Shown here: in pieces, positions 50,961 to 60,487 of the stretch
Position numbering within the stretch: position 1 is the first letter of the stretch
Layout of the letters: each line of letters begins with the position of its first letter
DNA from: Clostridia bacterium
GTDB taxonomy: Bacteria; Bacillota; Clostridia; Christensenellales; Aristaeellaceae
Direction: 5' to 3'
NCBI GenBank assembly: GCA_017521565.1
Contig: JAFXCE010000005.1
Coordinates: forward strand, 1-64,000
Length of the DNA: 64,000 nucleotides
Notes under the pieces: generated by a model
The model's database searches: none
What the model saw: only the letters and a program-made list of their open reading frames with translations
What the model was told of the DNA's origin: nothing
Translations under genes and position numbers: made by a program

Positions 50961-51038
50961 AAGAGATATATAGGACAACCTGCAGCACAAAATGTGGTAT
51001 GCTGCATTTACGATAGATACAAGATGGAGGACACGATC

Positions 51039-52364
51039 ATGGATCATGTTGAACTTTGGGAAAAGGCGAAAATGCTGCTGCGCGAGGAGCTGAATCCGAC
51101 GTCCTTCAGCACATGGATCGATCAGCCGCTCAAGCCGGTATATGTGATCGACGATAAGCTGGCGCTGGAGTATATCAGCGAGTTCATCGAAAACACCATC
51201 CGCACGCGCTACATGTCCATCATCACGGAGGCGGTGTCTCAGGCAGCCGGTCGGGATATGTCCGTCGAGCTGATGAGCGTGAAGGAGCGCATCTCCTGGC
51301 AGGAGAGCCAGAAGAAGGAGGAGAGCCGCCCGATTCAGGGCGCCAATGCCTTTAACCCCAAGGCGACGTTTGATACCTTTGTCGTCGGTTCCTCCAACCG
51401 CTTTGCGCATGCGGCCTCCCTGGCTGTCGCGGAGGCGCCGGGCATGGCGTACAATCCGCTGTTCCTCTATGGCGGCGTGGGCCTTGGAAAGACGCATCTG
51501 ATGCACGCTATCGGCCATTTTATTCAGGATCATTTCCCGAATATGCGCATGCTCTATCTGCCCAGCGAAATGTTCACCAACGAGCTGGTTTCCGCCATCC
51601 AGAAGAACAAGAATGTCGAGTTCCGCGAGCGCTTCCGCAATGTGGACGTGCTGATGATCGACGATATTCAGTTCATCGCCGGCCGCGATACCACGCAGGA
51701 GGAGTTCTTCAACACGTTCAACGCGCTGCACACCGCGGGCAAGCAGATCATCATCTCCTCCGACCGACCGCCGCGCGAGATTGCCCGCCTTGAGGAGCGC
51801 CTGCGTTCCCGCTTTGAGTGGGGCCTGATCGCCGATATTCAGAAGCCGGACTTCGACACCCGCATCGCCATCCTGCGCAAGAAGGCGGAGAACGAGGGCA
51901 TCGTCATCAGCGACGAGCTGCTTGAAATGATCGCCAGCCGTGTGGAGAGCAACATCCGCGAACTGGAGGGCTCGCTCAACCGCGTGAACGCCTATGCCAA
52001 GCTCAACCGGTGCGCCATCAGCGCGGAGGTGATCGCCAACGCGCTGCACGACATTGCCGTTGTGCGCGATCCCAAGCGCATCACGCCCGATCTGATTATC
52101 GACTGCGTCGCAGACTATTACGGTCTGAGCAGCGCGCTGCTGCGCGGAAACTCCCGCAAGAAGGAAATTGCCGTGGCGCGCCACGTAGCGGTGTATCTGA
52201 CGCGCGAGATGACCGGCCTTTCTCTGCCGCGCATCGGCGATGCGTTCTCCCGCGATCATTCCACGATCATCAACTCCTGCGAGAAGGTGGCGAAGATGCT
52301 GGAAGAGAACGACGTGATGAAGGCGACAATCGCAGACCTGAAGAAAATCATTACGGAAAAATAA
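51039..52364 (+). CDS. dnaA: Chromosomal replication initiator DnaA
   Basis: A 441-aa DnaA: N-terminal domain (LWEKAKMLLREELNPTSFSTWI), AAA+ domain with Walker A GGVGLGKTH and Walker B VLMIDDIQFI, and the C-terminal box-binding domain with RDHSTIINSCEKV. The ATG at 51039 has GGAGGA 7 bp upstream; an in-frame ATG at 51024 overlaps that site. It binds the DnaA boxes just upstream and opens the origin. dnaN, which nearly always follows, is missing; a sugar transporter is there instead. Confidence 0.98.
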   Translation: MDHVELWEKAKMLLREELNPTSFSTWIDQPLKPVYVIDDKLALEYISEFIENTIRTRYMSIITEAVSQAAGRDMSVELMSVKERISWQESQKKEESRPIQGANAFNPKATFDTFVVGSSNRFAHAASLAVAEAPGMAYNPLFLYGGVGLGKTHLMHAIGHFIQDHFPNMRMLYLPSEMFTNELVSAIQKNKNVEFRERFRNVDVLMIDDIQFIAGRDTTQEEFFNTFNALHTAGKQIIISSDRPPREIARLEERLRSRFEWGLIADIQKPDFDTRIAILRKKAENEGIVISDELLEMIASRVESNIRELEGSLNRVNAYAKLNRCAISAEVIANALHDIAVVRDPKRITPDLIIDCVADYYGLSSALLRGNSRKKEIAVARHVAVYLTREMTGLSLPRIGDAFSRDHSTIINSCEKVAKMLEENDVMKATIADLKKIITEK

Positions 52365-52371
52365 AACATGA

Positions 52372-52397
52372 CCCCGCCCGTGTGGCGGGGATTTTTT
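52372..52397 (+). terminator. Terminator of dnaA
   Basis: CCCCGCC, 5-nt loop, GGCGGGG, then ATTTTTTG, 8 bp after the stop. Confidence 0.88.
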
Positions 52398-52450
52398 GTG
52401 CGCATTTTCGGTCAGACTAGACGCAATGATGTGAAAGGACTGGATGCAGC

Positions 52451-53848
52451 ATGTCGCAAACCAACCGTCCCTTCGGCACGAGGGACAAGCTCGGCTATCT
52501 CTTCGGTGATTTCGGCAACGACTTCACCTTTATTCTCTCCACGATGATCCTGATGAAATTTTATACGGACGTCATGGGCGTTTCCGCGGGCGTTGTCGGC
52601 ACGATCATGATGATCACGCGCTTTGTCGATGCGTTTACCGATGTGACCATGGGCAGGATCTGCGACCGGAGCCGTATGGTGCCCGGCGTGGGCAAGTTCA
52701 AGCCGTGGATCCTGCGAATGTGCATTCCGGTAGCGGGCGCGTCGTTTCTGATGTATCAGAGCGCGCTGGCCGGCCTGCCGTATGCGGCAAAGGTGGCGTA
52801 TCTTTTTGTGACCTATATCCTCTGGAGCTCGGTGTTTTATACGGCTGTCAACATTCCGTACGGTTCCATGGCGTCGGCGATTTCCGCTGACCCGGGCGAC
52901 CGGCAGAGCCTGTCGACGTATCGCTCCATGGGCGCGACGCTGGCCGGCACGCTGATTGGCGTGCTGCTGCCGGCGCTGGCGTATAAGAAGGTGGACGGCG
53001 TGGAGACGCTGATCGGTTCCCGCGTGACGCTGGCGGCGGGTGTGTTTTCCCTCTTGGCGATCGGTGCGTATCTCGCCTGCTATTTTCTGACAGAGGAGCG
53101 TGTTGTCCCGCAGGCGCATACACCCGCAGGGCAGCAGAGCGTGATCGCGATGCTCAAGGGCGCGCTGAAAAACCGGGCGCTGATTTCAATCGTCGCCGCG
53201 TCCATCGTCATGCTGCTGGCGCAGCTGACCATGCAGAACATGGGCGGGTATATCTTTCCGGATTATTACAACAACGCCTCTGCGCAGTCGGTTTCCACGC
53301 TGGTGATGATGGGCGGCATGCTGCTTGCCGCTGCGCTGGCCAAGCCGCTGGCGGCGAGATTTGGCAAGGCGGAGATCTCCGTCGTCTCCAATCTATTTGC
53401 GGCGCTGGTCAGCGTATTGACCTATTTTATCCGGCCGCAGAGCGTCTGGGTTTTTGTCGCCCTGCAGGCGCTGGGATGGCTCGGGCTTGGCATCTTTTCC
53501 ATGGTATCCTGGGCGCTGATCACCGACGTGATTGATCAGTCCGAGATTGCCAGCGGCGTGCGCGAGGATGGTTCCATCTATGCGCTGTATTCCTTTGCCC
53601 GCAAGCTGGGGCAGGCGGCTGCCGCAGGATTGACCGGATGGCTGCTGACGATGATCGGCTATGTGAACGGTTCATCGTCCGGCCAGCCGCCCGCGGTGCT
53701 TACTGGCATTTTCACCATTGCGACGCTGGTGCCAGCGCTGGGCTTTGCGCTGCTGGCGGCGGTGCTGTGGTTTTGGTATCCGCTGCATAAGCGGCAGGTG
53801 GATGAAAACGCCGCGCTGCTTAAGGCGCGGCGTGCTCAGGAGGAATAG
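52451..53848 (+). CDS. GPH-family sugar/glycoside:cation symporter 1
   Basis: A 465-aa twelve-helix transporter of the glycoside-pentoside-hexuronide family: N-terminal RDKLGYLFGDFGNDFTF, DAFTDVTMGRICDRS, FKPWILRM, and IPYGSMASAISADPGDRQSLSTYRSMGA are typical. It imports a glycoside or uronide with Na+ or H+. It shares the exact length and N-terminal motif with the paralog at 54781. Its last 29 bp overlap the 3' end of the convergent AraC-type gene. AAAGGA precedes the ATG by 13 bp. Confidence 0.92.
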   Translation: MSQTNRPFGTRDKLGYLFGDFGNDFTFILSTMILMKFYTDVMGVSAGVVGTIMMITRFVDAFTDVTMGRICDRSRMVPGVGKFKPWILRMCIPVAGASFLMYQSALAGLPYAAKVAYLFVTYILWSSVFYTAVNIPYGSMASAISADPGDRQSLSTYRSMGATLAGTLIGVLLPALAYKKVDGVETLIGSRVTLAAGVFSLLAIGAYLACYFLTEERVVPQAHTPAGQQSVIAMLKGALKNRALISIVAASIVMLLAQLTMQNMGGYIFPDYYNNASAQSVSTLVMMGGMLLAAALAKPLAARFGKAEISVVSNLFAALVSVLTYFIRPQSVWVFVALQALGWLGLGIFSMVSWALITDVIDQSEIASGVREDGSIYALYSFARKLGQAAAAGLTGWLLTMIGYVNGSSSGQPPAVLTGIFTIATLVPALGFALLAAVLWFWYPLHKRQVDENAALLKARRAQEE

Positions 53849-54578
53849 GTGTCTCGCCGCGCGCCTGCTGCCGGTATGCGCTGGGCGTCTTGCCCATCAC
53901 GCGCCGGAAAAGCCGGGTGAAGTAATTGACGTCCTGTATGCCGCAGCGCTGGGCGATGGTCTGGATCTGAAGCTGCGTCGTATTGAGAAGAAATACGGCA
54001 TGCTCCATCCGGGCGCGGGCGACATGGTCGGACAGCGTCGCCCCCGTCTCCCGGCGGAAGAGCGCGGAAAGGTAGCTGGCGTTTACCCCCAGCGCCTCCG
54101 CATGCGCGGCGAGGGAGAGATCTGCAGTCAGATCGCTGTCAATACGCAGAATGACCCTTCGGACCAGCGGCGAATAATTCTTCATGGCGTAGTTGCGTAC
54201 GAGCAGACAGTACTTGTGGTTCATTTCCGTCATGAGGCGCTGTCCCTCCTCCATGGAGGATATGGCTTCAATCCGATGGCCGAAGGAGGAGGAGAGCCGG
54301 TCGATATAGAACGGATGCACGCCGCCCTGCTGAACGGCCTTGCGCGCGAGGGTGTTGAGCACGATGAGATAGTTTTTGTAGTTGCGCAAGGGCACCGCAG
54401 CGCGCTGCTCCACGGTGTCGTTGGTAAAAGCGCTTAAAATGGCGGCTGCCTGCGCGGTATGTCCGTGGGCAATCTCATGGATCAGCTGCGCCTCCACCTC
54501 ATAGCGTTCCTCGATTTCGCGCAGTTCCTGCTGGTCATGGGCGCCGGCGTAAAAGCTCACCATATTGTGCCTGTTCAT
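53820..54578 (-). CDS. AraC-family transcriptional regulator
   Basis: A 252-aa protein with a C-terminal double helix-turn-helix (about 150-245: SLAAHAEALGVNASYLSALFRRETG and IQTIAQRCGIQDVNYFTRLFRRVMGKTPSAYR). The N-terminal ~145 residues are a helical sensory-like domain without a recognised fold. ATG 54578 is preferred; AAGAAGGG lies upstream. It is flanked by two GPH transporters and divergent from the second, so it probably controls that transporter and the downstream GH2 gene in response to a sugar. Confidence 0.88.
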   Translation of the reverse strand: MNRHNMVSFYAGAHDQQELREIEERYEVEAQLIHEIAHGHTAQAAAILSAFTNDTVEQRAAVPLRNYKNYLIVLNTLARKAVQQGGVHPFYIDRLSSSFGHRIEAISSMEEGQRLMTEMNHKYCLLVRNYAMKNYSPLVRRVILRIDSDLTADLSLAAHAEALGVNASYLSALFRRETGATLSDHVARARMEHAVFLLNTTQLQIQTIAQRCGIQDVNYFTRLFRRVMGKTPSAYRQQARGETPIPPEHAAP

Positions 54579-54701
54579 GATCGCCCTTCTTTCCTTCTTC
54601 AATAAAATAATCATAACATATTTTGCGTAAATTCACAATAAAAACAAAAATTGTGCGATTAAGCATAAAAATACTTCTCACGTTTTTTTAACGAACTCCT
54701 T

Positions 54702-54707
54702 TATAAT
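54702..54707 (+). promoter_or_regulatory. -10 element for the second GPH transporter
   Basis: TATAAT at 54702-54707, 75 bp before the ATG. There is no recognisable -35, consistent with a promoter that needs an activator such as the divergent AraC-family protein. Confidence 0.5.
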
Positions 54708-54780
54708 AGAATCATAATCCCGGAATAGAGGCGCTTGGGCCTCTCCGGTACAAATGACGCGCTGAAAGGAAAGGTATAGT

Positions 54781-56178
54781 ATGGCTCAGAAGAAAAATGT
54801 CCGTCCCTTCGGTATGAGGGACAATCTGGCGTACGCCGCCGGCGACTTTGGCTGCAACATGAGCTTTGCGCTCAAGGGCACCATGGCGATTTTCTGGACT
54901 CAGTTCATGGGTATGGACCTGTGGTATTCCCTGCTGCTGGTGATTGTGCAGGTGTGGGATGCGATTAACGATCCGCTGATCGGTTCCATGATTGACGCGG
55001 ACAAGCATCAGTATAAGCGCAACAAGTTCCTGCAGTATATCTGGGCGGGCTCCATCGGCCTGATCGTGGGCGGCGCGTGCTGCTTCCTGCCGTTCCCGAA
55101 TGCGCCGGTCTGGGCGAAGTTCATCCTCTTTATCGCGGGCTACGTGATCTGGGATGCCTTCTATACCGTGGCGAACGTGCCGTACGGCTCCCTGCTGGGC
55201 CTGATTTCCGATAACCCCGGCGACCGTGCCTCCCTGTCTGCGTGGCGCTCCGTCGGCTCCCTGGTGGGCAACATGGCCCCGATGGTCATCCTGCCGATGA
55301 TCATCTATGACGCCGAGAACAATCTGATCGGTGAGCGCGTGTTCTTTGCGGCGCTGCTGATGGGCTTCCTGGGCTTCCTGTGCTTCCAGTTCATGATCAA
55401 GAACACCGAGATCCGCGTGGAGAGCGACGTGACCCTGAACGAGGAAGCGCCGAAGTTCAATGTCATGGAGGCCATGGGCAACTTCCTGAAGAACCGTCCG
55501 GCCGTCGGCGCGACGCTGGCCGCGATGGGCATGTTCCTGGGCCAGCAGGGCGCTGCCACTGCTGTGACCGTCATGTTCCAGAGCTACTTCCACAATGCGC
55601 AGATCTCCGGTCTGGTGTCCATGTTTGCGATGATCCCGATCATCCTCTTCACCCCGCTCGCCCGCAAGATGGTTGTCAAGTTCGGCAAGCAGGAGCTGGC
55701 CACCGTCGGCGCGATCTGCTCCATGATCGCCTGTGCGCTGATGCTGGTGCTGCCCATCACCCCGGACGGCAAGGGCATCGTGATCTATATCGTCTGCCAG
55801 CTGATCAACTCTCTGGGTCTGGGCATCTATTCCACCGTTTCCTGGGCGATGATGGGCGATGCCATCGACTACAACGAGTGGAAGACCGGCAAGCGCGAGG
55901 AAGGCACCGTGTATGCGCTGCATTCCTTCTTCCGCAAGCTGGCGCAGGGCGTGGGCCCGGCGCTTGCGCTGGTCATCATGACCGCCCTGGGCTATATGGG
56001 CACGCTGGGCGCGAATCAGTCTCCGGAGACTGCGCTGAACATGCGCTATCTCGTCGCCGTGCTCTATCTGGTCAGCGCTGTGATGCAGTTCATCGGCCTG
56101 AGCCTGATCTATAACCTGAACAAGAAGAACCTGACCAAGATGACCGAGGAACTCAAGGCTCGCCGCGCCAAGGCCTGA
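54781..56178 (+). CDS. GPH-family sugar/glycoside:cation symporter 2
   Basis: A 465-aa paralog of the transporter at 52451: RDNLAYAAGDFGCNMSFALKG, DAINDPLIGSMIDAD, VPYGSLLGLISDNPGDRASLSAWRSVG. It likely imports the substrate of the GH2 enzyme encoded 110 bp downstream. The codon choice is the strongly biased set seen in highly expressed genes of this window. AAAGGAAAGG precedes the start. Confidence 0.92.
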   Translation: MAQKKNVRPFGMRDNLAYAAGDFGCNMSFALKGTMAIFWTQFMGMDLWYSLLLVIVQVWDAINDPLIGSMIDADKHQYKRNKFLQYIWAGSIGLIVGGACCFLPFPNAPVWAKFILFIAGYVIWDAFYTVANVPYGSLLGLISDNPGDRASLSAWRSVGSLVGNMAPMVILPMIIYDAENNLIGERVFFAALLMGFLGFLCFQFMIKNTEIRVESDVTLNEEAPKFNVMEAMGNFLKNRPAVGATLAAMGMFLGQQGAATAVTVMFQSYFHNAQISGLVSMFAMIPIILFTPLARKMVVKFGKQELATVGAICSMIACALMLVLPITPDGKGIVIYIVCQLINSLGLGIYSTVSWAMMGDAIDYNEWKTGKREEGTVYALHSFFRKLAQGVGPALALVIMTALGYMGTLGANQSPETALNMRYLVAVLYLVSAVMQFIGLSLIYNLNKKNLTKMTEELKARRAKA

Positions 56179-56288
56179 GGCTGACCGGAGCAGATTCTGC
56201 TGTGATTTTGGCCGGAAACGGGTTATAATAGGACAGAAAGACTGCTTACGCTTAAGAAAGCGATGTTGTTTGAAAGGATGAAATCATC

Positions 56289-58538
56289 ATGAGACAGATT
56301 GTCAGCCTCAACCGCAAGTGGGCCTTTGTGATGGCGCCGGAAGGCGTGCCGTCTGCGATGCCGGCCCCGGCGTATTTTGTGAATGTTCCGCACAGCTGGA
56401 ACGCGATCGACGGCCAGGACGGCGCGGGCGATTACTATCGCGGCACCTGCGCCTATGTGAAGAATCTTTCCTTTGAGGATCTGCCGGAGGGTGAGAAGCT
56501 CTTCATCGAGATTCAGGGCGCGAACTCCTCCGCCGATCTCTATGTCGGCGGCAAGCACGTCGCCCATCACGACGGCGGCTATTCTACCTGGCGCGCGGAT
56601 GTGACCGAGCTGGTCAGCCGCACGGCGGACACCCTGATCGTCGTCATGGTCGACAACAGCGCCAACGATCATGTTTATCCGCAGATGGCGGACTTCACCT
56701 TCTACGGCGGCCTGTACCGTGACGTGAACCTCATTGGCGTTCCGGCTTCCCACTTCGATCTGGAGTACTACGGCGCGCCGGGCATCGCGGTCACCCCGAT
56801 CGTGGACGGCAAGAACGCGAGCGTCAAGACCGAGGTCTATGTCAAGAATGTTAAGGAAGGCCAGACCCTTCGCTATACCATCAAGATGCCGTGCGGCTGC
56901 ATCGTCGCTAAGGCGGAAAAGCCGGCGTCTGAAACCGCCTTTGACGCGGTGATCGAGGATGTGCATCTGTGGCATGGCCGCAAGGATCCGTACCTGTACA
57001 CCGCCATCGTTGAGCTTGTCGAGGATGGCAAGGTGCTTGATACCGTGACGACCCGCTTCGGCTGCCGTACGTTTGCGATCGATTCCGAGCGCGGCTTCAT
57101 CCTCAATGGACAGGAGTATCCGCTGCGCGGCGTTTCCCGCCATCAGGACCGCTGGGGCGTGGGCAATGCGCTCACCCATGAGCACCATAAGGAGGATATG
57201 GAGCTGATCCACGAGGTCGGCGCGACCACCATCCGCCTTGCGCATTATCAGCATGACCAGTATTTCTACGATCTGTGCGACGAGTACGGCATGGTCATCT
57301 GGGCCGAGATTCCGTATATCTCCCAGCACCTGCCGAATGGCCGCGAGAACACCATTTCTCAGATGAAGGAACTGATTCTGCAGAACTATAACCATCCGTC
57401 CATCGTCGTCTGGGGTCTCTCCAACGAGATCACCATGAAGGGCGAAAAGGATCCGGATCTGCTGGAGAATCATCGCATCCTCAATAATCTGTGCCACGAG
57501 ATGGACAAGACCCGCCTGACCACCATGGCGATCGTGTCCATGTGCCCGATGGACGCTGAGTACATTCAGATTCCGGACACCGTCTCCTGGAACCACTACT
57601 TCGGCTGGTACGGCGGCGACACGAGCATGAACGGCCCGTGGTTTGACAAGTTCCATGCGATGTATCCGGATATCCCGGTGGGCTGCTCCGAGTACGGCTG
57701 TGAGGCGCTGAACTGGCATACCTCCAAGCCTACGCAGGGCGACTATACCGAGGAGTATCAGGCGTATTACCATGAGGAACTCATTCGCCAGCTCTTCACC
57801 CGCAAGTATATGTGGGCGACCCATGTGTGGAATATGTTCGACTTCGGCGCGGATAACCGCGCGGAGGGCGGCGAGAACGGCCAGAACCACAAGGGTCTGG
57901 TGACGTTTGACCGCAAGTACAAGAAGGACTCCTTCTATGCCTACAAGGCATGGCTGAGCGATGATCCGTTTGTTCATCTGTGCGGCAAGCGCTATGTGGA
58001 CCGCGTCGAGGATGTGACGAAGGTCACCGTCTACTCCAACCAGCCGGAGGTTGAGCTGTTCGCCAATGGCAAGAGCCTGGGCAAGAAAACCGCCGAGGAT
58101 CACTTCTTCTACTTTGACGTCCCGAATGCGGGCAAGACCCGTCTGGAGGCTGTCGCGGGCGATCTCAAGGACGAGAGCGTGATCAACAAGGTCGAGACCC
58201 CGAACGAGGCCTATCGCCTGCGTGAGAAGGGCGCGATCCTCAACTGGTTTGACATCACCGAGGTTGAGGGATATTTCTCCCTGAACGATAAGCTCAGCGA
58301 TATCATGGCCAATCCGCAGGGCCAGCAGCTCTTTGCCGGCATGATGAAGCAGATGATGTCTAGCGGCGGCAAGGAGTCCATGATGGGCGCGGGCTTTGAG
58401 ATGACCCCGGCCCTCATGCAGATGATGGGCGGCTTCACCGTCGTTCGCCTGATGAGCCTGATGGGCGCGGCGAACGTGAAGGTGACCAAGGAACAGCTCC
58501 TGGGCCTCAACGCGATGCTCAACCAGATCAAGAAGTAA
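56289..58538 (+). CDS. GH2 glycosidase (beta-galactosidase/beta-glucuronidase type)
   Basis: A 749-aa intracellular GH2 enzyme without signal peptide: sugar-binding domain (about 15-150), Ig-like domain (about 155-265) and TIM barrel (about 270-580). The acid/base is Glu380 in LSNEIT and the nucleophile Glu468 in CSEYG. N533-H-K535-G corresponds to the N-x-K region that contacts uronic acids in beta-glucuronidases, so a glucuronide is possible; galactosides are the alternative. The last ~85 residues are a Met-rich helical tail (QQLFAGMMKQMMSSGG and MTPALMQMMGG) not part of GH2. AAAGGA precedes the ATG. Confidence 0.9.
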   Translation: MRQIVSLNRKWAFVMAPEGVPSAMPAPAYFVNVPHSWNAIDGQDGAGDYYRGTCAYVKNLSFEDLPEGEKLFIEIQGANSSADLYVGGKHVAHHDGGYSTWRADVTELVSRTADTLIVVMVDNSANDHVYPQMADFTFYGGLYRDVNLIGVPASHFDLEYYGAPGIAVTPIVDGKNASVKTEVYVKNVKEGQTLRYTIKMPCGCIVAKAEKPASETAFDAVIEDVHLWHGRKDPYLYTAIVELVEDGKVLDTVTTRFGCRTFAIDSERGFILNGQEYPLRGVSRHQDRWGVGNALTHEHHKEDMELIHEVGATTIRLAHYQHDQYFYDLCDEYGMVIWAEIPYISQHLPNGRENTISQMKELILQNYNHPSIVVWGLSNEITMKGEKDPDLLENHRILNNLCHEMDKTRLTTMAIVSMCPMDAEYIQIPDTVSWNHYFGWYGGDTSMNGPWFDKFHAMYPDIPVGCSEYGCEALNWHTSKPTQGDYTEEYQAYYHEELIRQLFTRKYMWATHVWNMFDFGADNRAEGGENGQNHKGLVTFDRKYKKDSFYAYKAWLSDDPFVHLCGKRYVDRVEDVTKVTVYSNQPEVELFANGKSLGKKTAEDHFFYFDVPNAGKTRLEAVAGDLKDESVINKVETPNEAYRLREKGAILNWFDITEVEGYFSLNDKLSDIMANPQGQQLFAGMMKQMMSSGGKESMMGAGFEMTPALMQMMGGFTVVRLMSLMGAANVKVTKEQLLGLNAMLNQIKK

Positions 58539-58549
58539 AAGAGAATGCG

Positions 58550-58578
58550 CAGCCCCTCCCCCTGATGGGGAGGGGCTG
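58550..58578 (+). terminator. Terminator-like hairpin after the GH2 gene
   Basis: CAGCCCCTCCCC, loop CTGAT, GGGGAGGGGCTG: 12-bp perfect stem, but with only a weak T tail. Confidence 0.6.
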
Positions 58579-58624
58579 CTGCGTATTTGGGATCTTTTGA
58601 TGCGTAAGGAATCTTATAACCGCC

Positions 58625-58689
58625 GCGAAGCGAAGGAGGGAGTTTGAGGGATGAAATCCCTCAAGCAGGTTTGGGCGGCAGCCCAACGT
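58625..58689 (+). repeat. Two-hairpin repeat, copy 3
   Basis: GCGAAGCGAA box (58625-58634), hairpin TTGAGGGAT/ATCCCTCAA (58644-58664), hairpin TTGGGC/GCCCAA (58671-58686), ACGT. A second GCGAAGCGAA occurs right after, at 58699. Confidence 0.88.
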
Positions 58690-58708
58690 AACCCAATCGC
58701 GAAGCGAA

Positions 58709-59165
58709 AGTACCCGGGAATCGGAGAGGAGCCGAAGGCGACAATTACGATTCTGATACACTTCGATAGAATATCTGTATGGATTCCAACAGGCAGCGCG
58801 CTGCGCTGGGCCCAGAAGGATGAGGGGGGAATACTCGGCTTCCTCCGGGGAACTCGCATAGTCGCGATGTACCATCGCTCCTTGCGATTCCCGACGTTCC
58901 GCCTGCCTGTTTCGCCCACTGGGCGCGGCAGGCTTCAGTCCCCTACATCCTTCTGGACTCCCATACCCCCTCCGAAACGCCTGAGAGGTATAAGTGCCTT
59001 AATGAATCTAAGATTCATTCTTAATGCACGCGTGCGACTTTGTCGCAACTGTGCTTTTGCGCCTTGAAAACCGGGGCTGTATAAGAACTTTTCTTCGCTT
59101 GGATTGATGCTTTTTCGCAAGCGGGATTTTGATTCCTTACTGAACAATAGCTCCCTTTTGTAAAA
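58709..59165. other. Intergenic stretch without a credible gene
   Basis: About 450 bp between the copy-3 repeat and the serA terminator. Short frames exist on both strands but none has a ribosome site or recognisable protein. Purine-rich and palindromic patches (for example CTGCCGCGCCCAGTGGGCG on the minus strand) suggest repeat or structured RNA. No RNA family identified. Confidence 0.35.
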
Positions 59166-59168
59166 TAA

Positions 59169-59199
59169 AAATCTGCCGGACGTATCATCCGGCAGATTT
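59169..59199 (-). terminator. Terminator of serA
   Basis: AAATCTGCCGGA and its 12-bp complement around a 7-nt loop, followed on the minus strand by TTATTTTA. Confidence 0.85.
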
Positions 59200-59212
59200 C
59201 ATTTTGTATCTT

Positions 59213-60391
59213 TTATACGCCCAGCAGGCGAACGCGCTTCATGCCCGGGATTTCATTAACCTTGTCGCACAGCGCATCCTGAGCGCGGGTCGGGATTTCG
59301 TCCATATCCACAACGGACACAGCCATCGCGCCGCGGGAGCGGTTCACGAGGTCGGAGATATTCAGCCCAAAGCCAGCAACGGCGGAGGTGATGGAGCCCA
59401 GCACGTTCGGGACGTTCTCATGGATGCACAGAAGGCGCGGCTTGGAAACCGGCGCGACGTCGATGGCTGGCAGGTTCACGCTGTTGCGGATGATGCCGGA
59501 TTCAAGGAAATCACGGGTCTGCGCGGCGGCCATCACAGCGCAGTTCTCTTCGCTCTCCGGGGTGGAGGCGCCCAGATGCGGAATCGCGATCACGCCCTCC
59601 AGACCGATCAGCGCGTCGCTCGGGAAATCGGTCACGTAGCATGCCACGCGGCCGTCGCCCAGCGCGTCGACCAAAGCAGCGTCATCCACCAGACCGCCGC
59701 GCGCGAAATTCATGATGCGCACGCCCTTGCGGCAGATGGAAAGGCTGCGGGTGCCGACCATGGCGCGGGTCTTGTCGTTGAGCGGCACATGCAGGGTGAT
59801 GAAATCGCAGGTGGAGAACAGCGCATCCAGAGAATTCTCGCGCTTGACCTGACGGGAGAGCTTCCACGCATGCTCGACGGAGATCATCGGGTCATAGCCC
59901 ACGACGTTCATGCCCAGATGCACGGCGGCGTTGGCGACGAGCACGCCGATCGCACCCAGACCCACGACGCCCAGCGTCTTGCCGCGCAGCTCCGGGCCGA
60001 CGAAGGCCTTCTTGCCCTTTTCGACGGCCTTTTCAACCGCTGCGCCCTGGCCCTTCAGCGTGCGCGTCCACTCAATACCGCCCACGATGTTGCGGCAGGA
60101 GAGCAGCATGCCCGCCAGCACCATCTCGGCGACGGCGTTGGCGTTCGCGCCCGGCGTGTTGAACACGCAGATACCCTTCTCGCTGCAGGCGTCGACGGGG
60201 ATGTTGTTGTAGCCCGCGCCGGCGCGCGCGATACACAGCACGCTGTCGTCAATCGGCGTGTCGTGCATGGACGCGGAACGCACCAGCACAGCCTGCGGCT
60301 TGGCGATGTCGTCAGAAACCTTATACTTCTCATCAAGCTGGGTGTAGATCGCAGAGGAAATCGCATTCAGCGTCTTAATCTTATATTCCAT
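59213..60391 (-). CDS. serA: D-3-phosphoglycerate dehydrogenase
   Basis: A 392-aa D-isomer hydroxyacid dehydrogenase with a C-terminal ACT domain (about 315-392). Visible are the NAD motif VVGLGAIGVLVAN, the substrate Arg in NFARGG, and the catalytic His in IPHLGAST. It oxidises 3-phosphoglycerate to 3-phosphohydroxypyruvate, the first step of serine synthesis; the ACT domain is the usual site for serine feedback. Second gene after serC, 96 bp apart. No phosphoserine phosphatase gene is present here. Confidence 0.95.
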   Translation of the reverse strand: MEYKIKTLNAISSAIYTQLDEKYKVSDDIAKPQAVLVRSASMHDTPIDDSVLCIARAGAGYNNIPVDACSEKGICVFNTPGANANAVAEMVLAGMLLSCRNIVGGIEWTRTLKGQGAAVEKAVEKGKKAFVGPELRGKTLGVVGLGAIGVLVANAAVHLGMNVVGYDPMISVEHAWKLSRQVKRENSLDALFSTCDFITLHVPLNDKTRAMVGTRSLSICRKGVRIMNFARGGLVDDAALVDALGDGRVACYVTDFPSDALIGLEGVIAIPHLGASTPESEENCAVMAAAQTRDFLESGIIRNSVNLPAIDVAPVSKPRLLCIHENVPNVLGSITSAVAGFGLNISDLVNRSRGAMAVSVVDMDEIPTRAQDALCDKVNEIPGMKRVRLLGV

Positions 60392-60487
60392 GGAAGATGA
60401 CCTTCTCTCTTTTTGACAGATTTAAAGTAGTTTTCGAGCGCCTTCTGCGCGAAGAAAACGGGTTAAAGCCGGCGCGAAGCGCAAGCA

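Noticed and set aside
58528-58919. Minus-strand frames of about 100 codons after the GH2 gene
   Set aside because: They cross the repeat hairpins and have no ribosome site or family resemblance.
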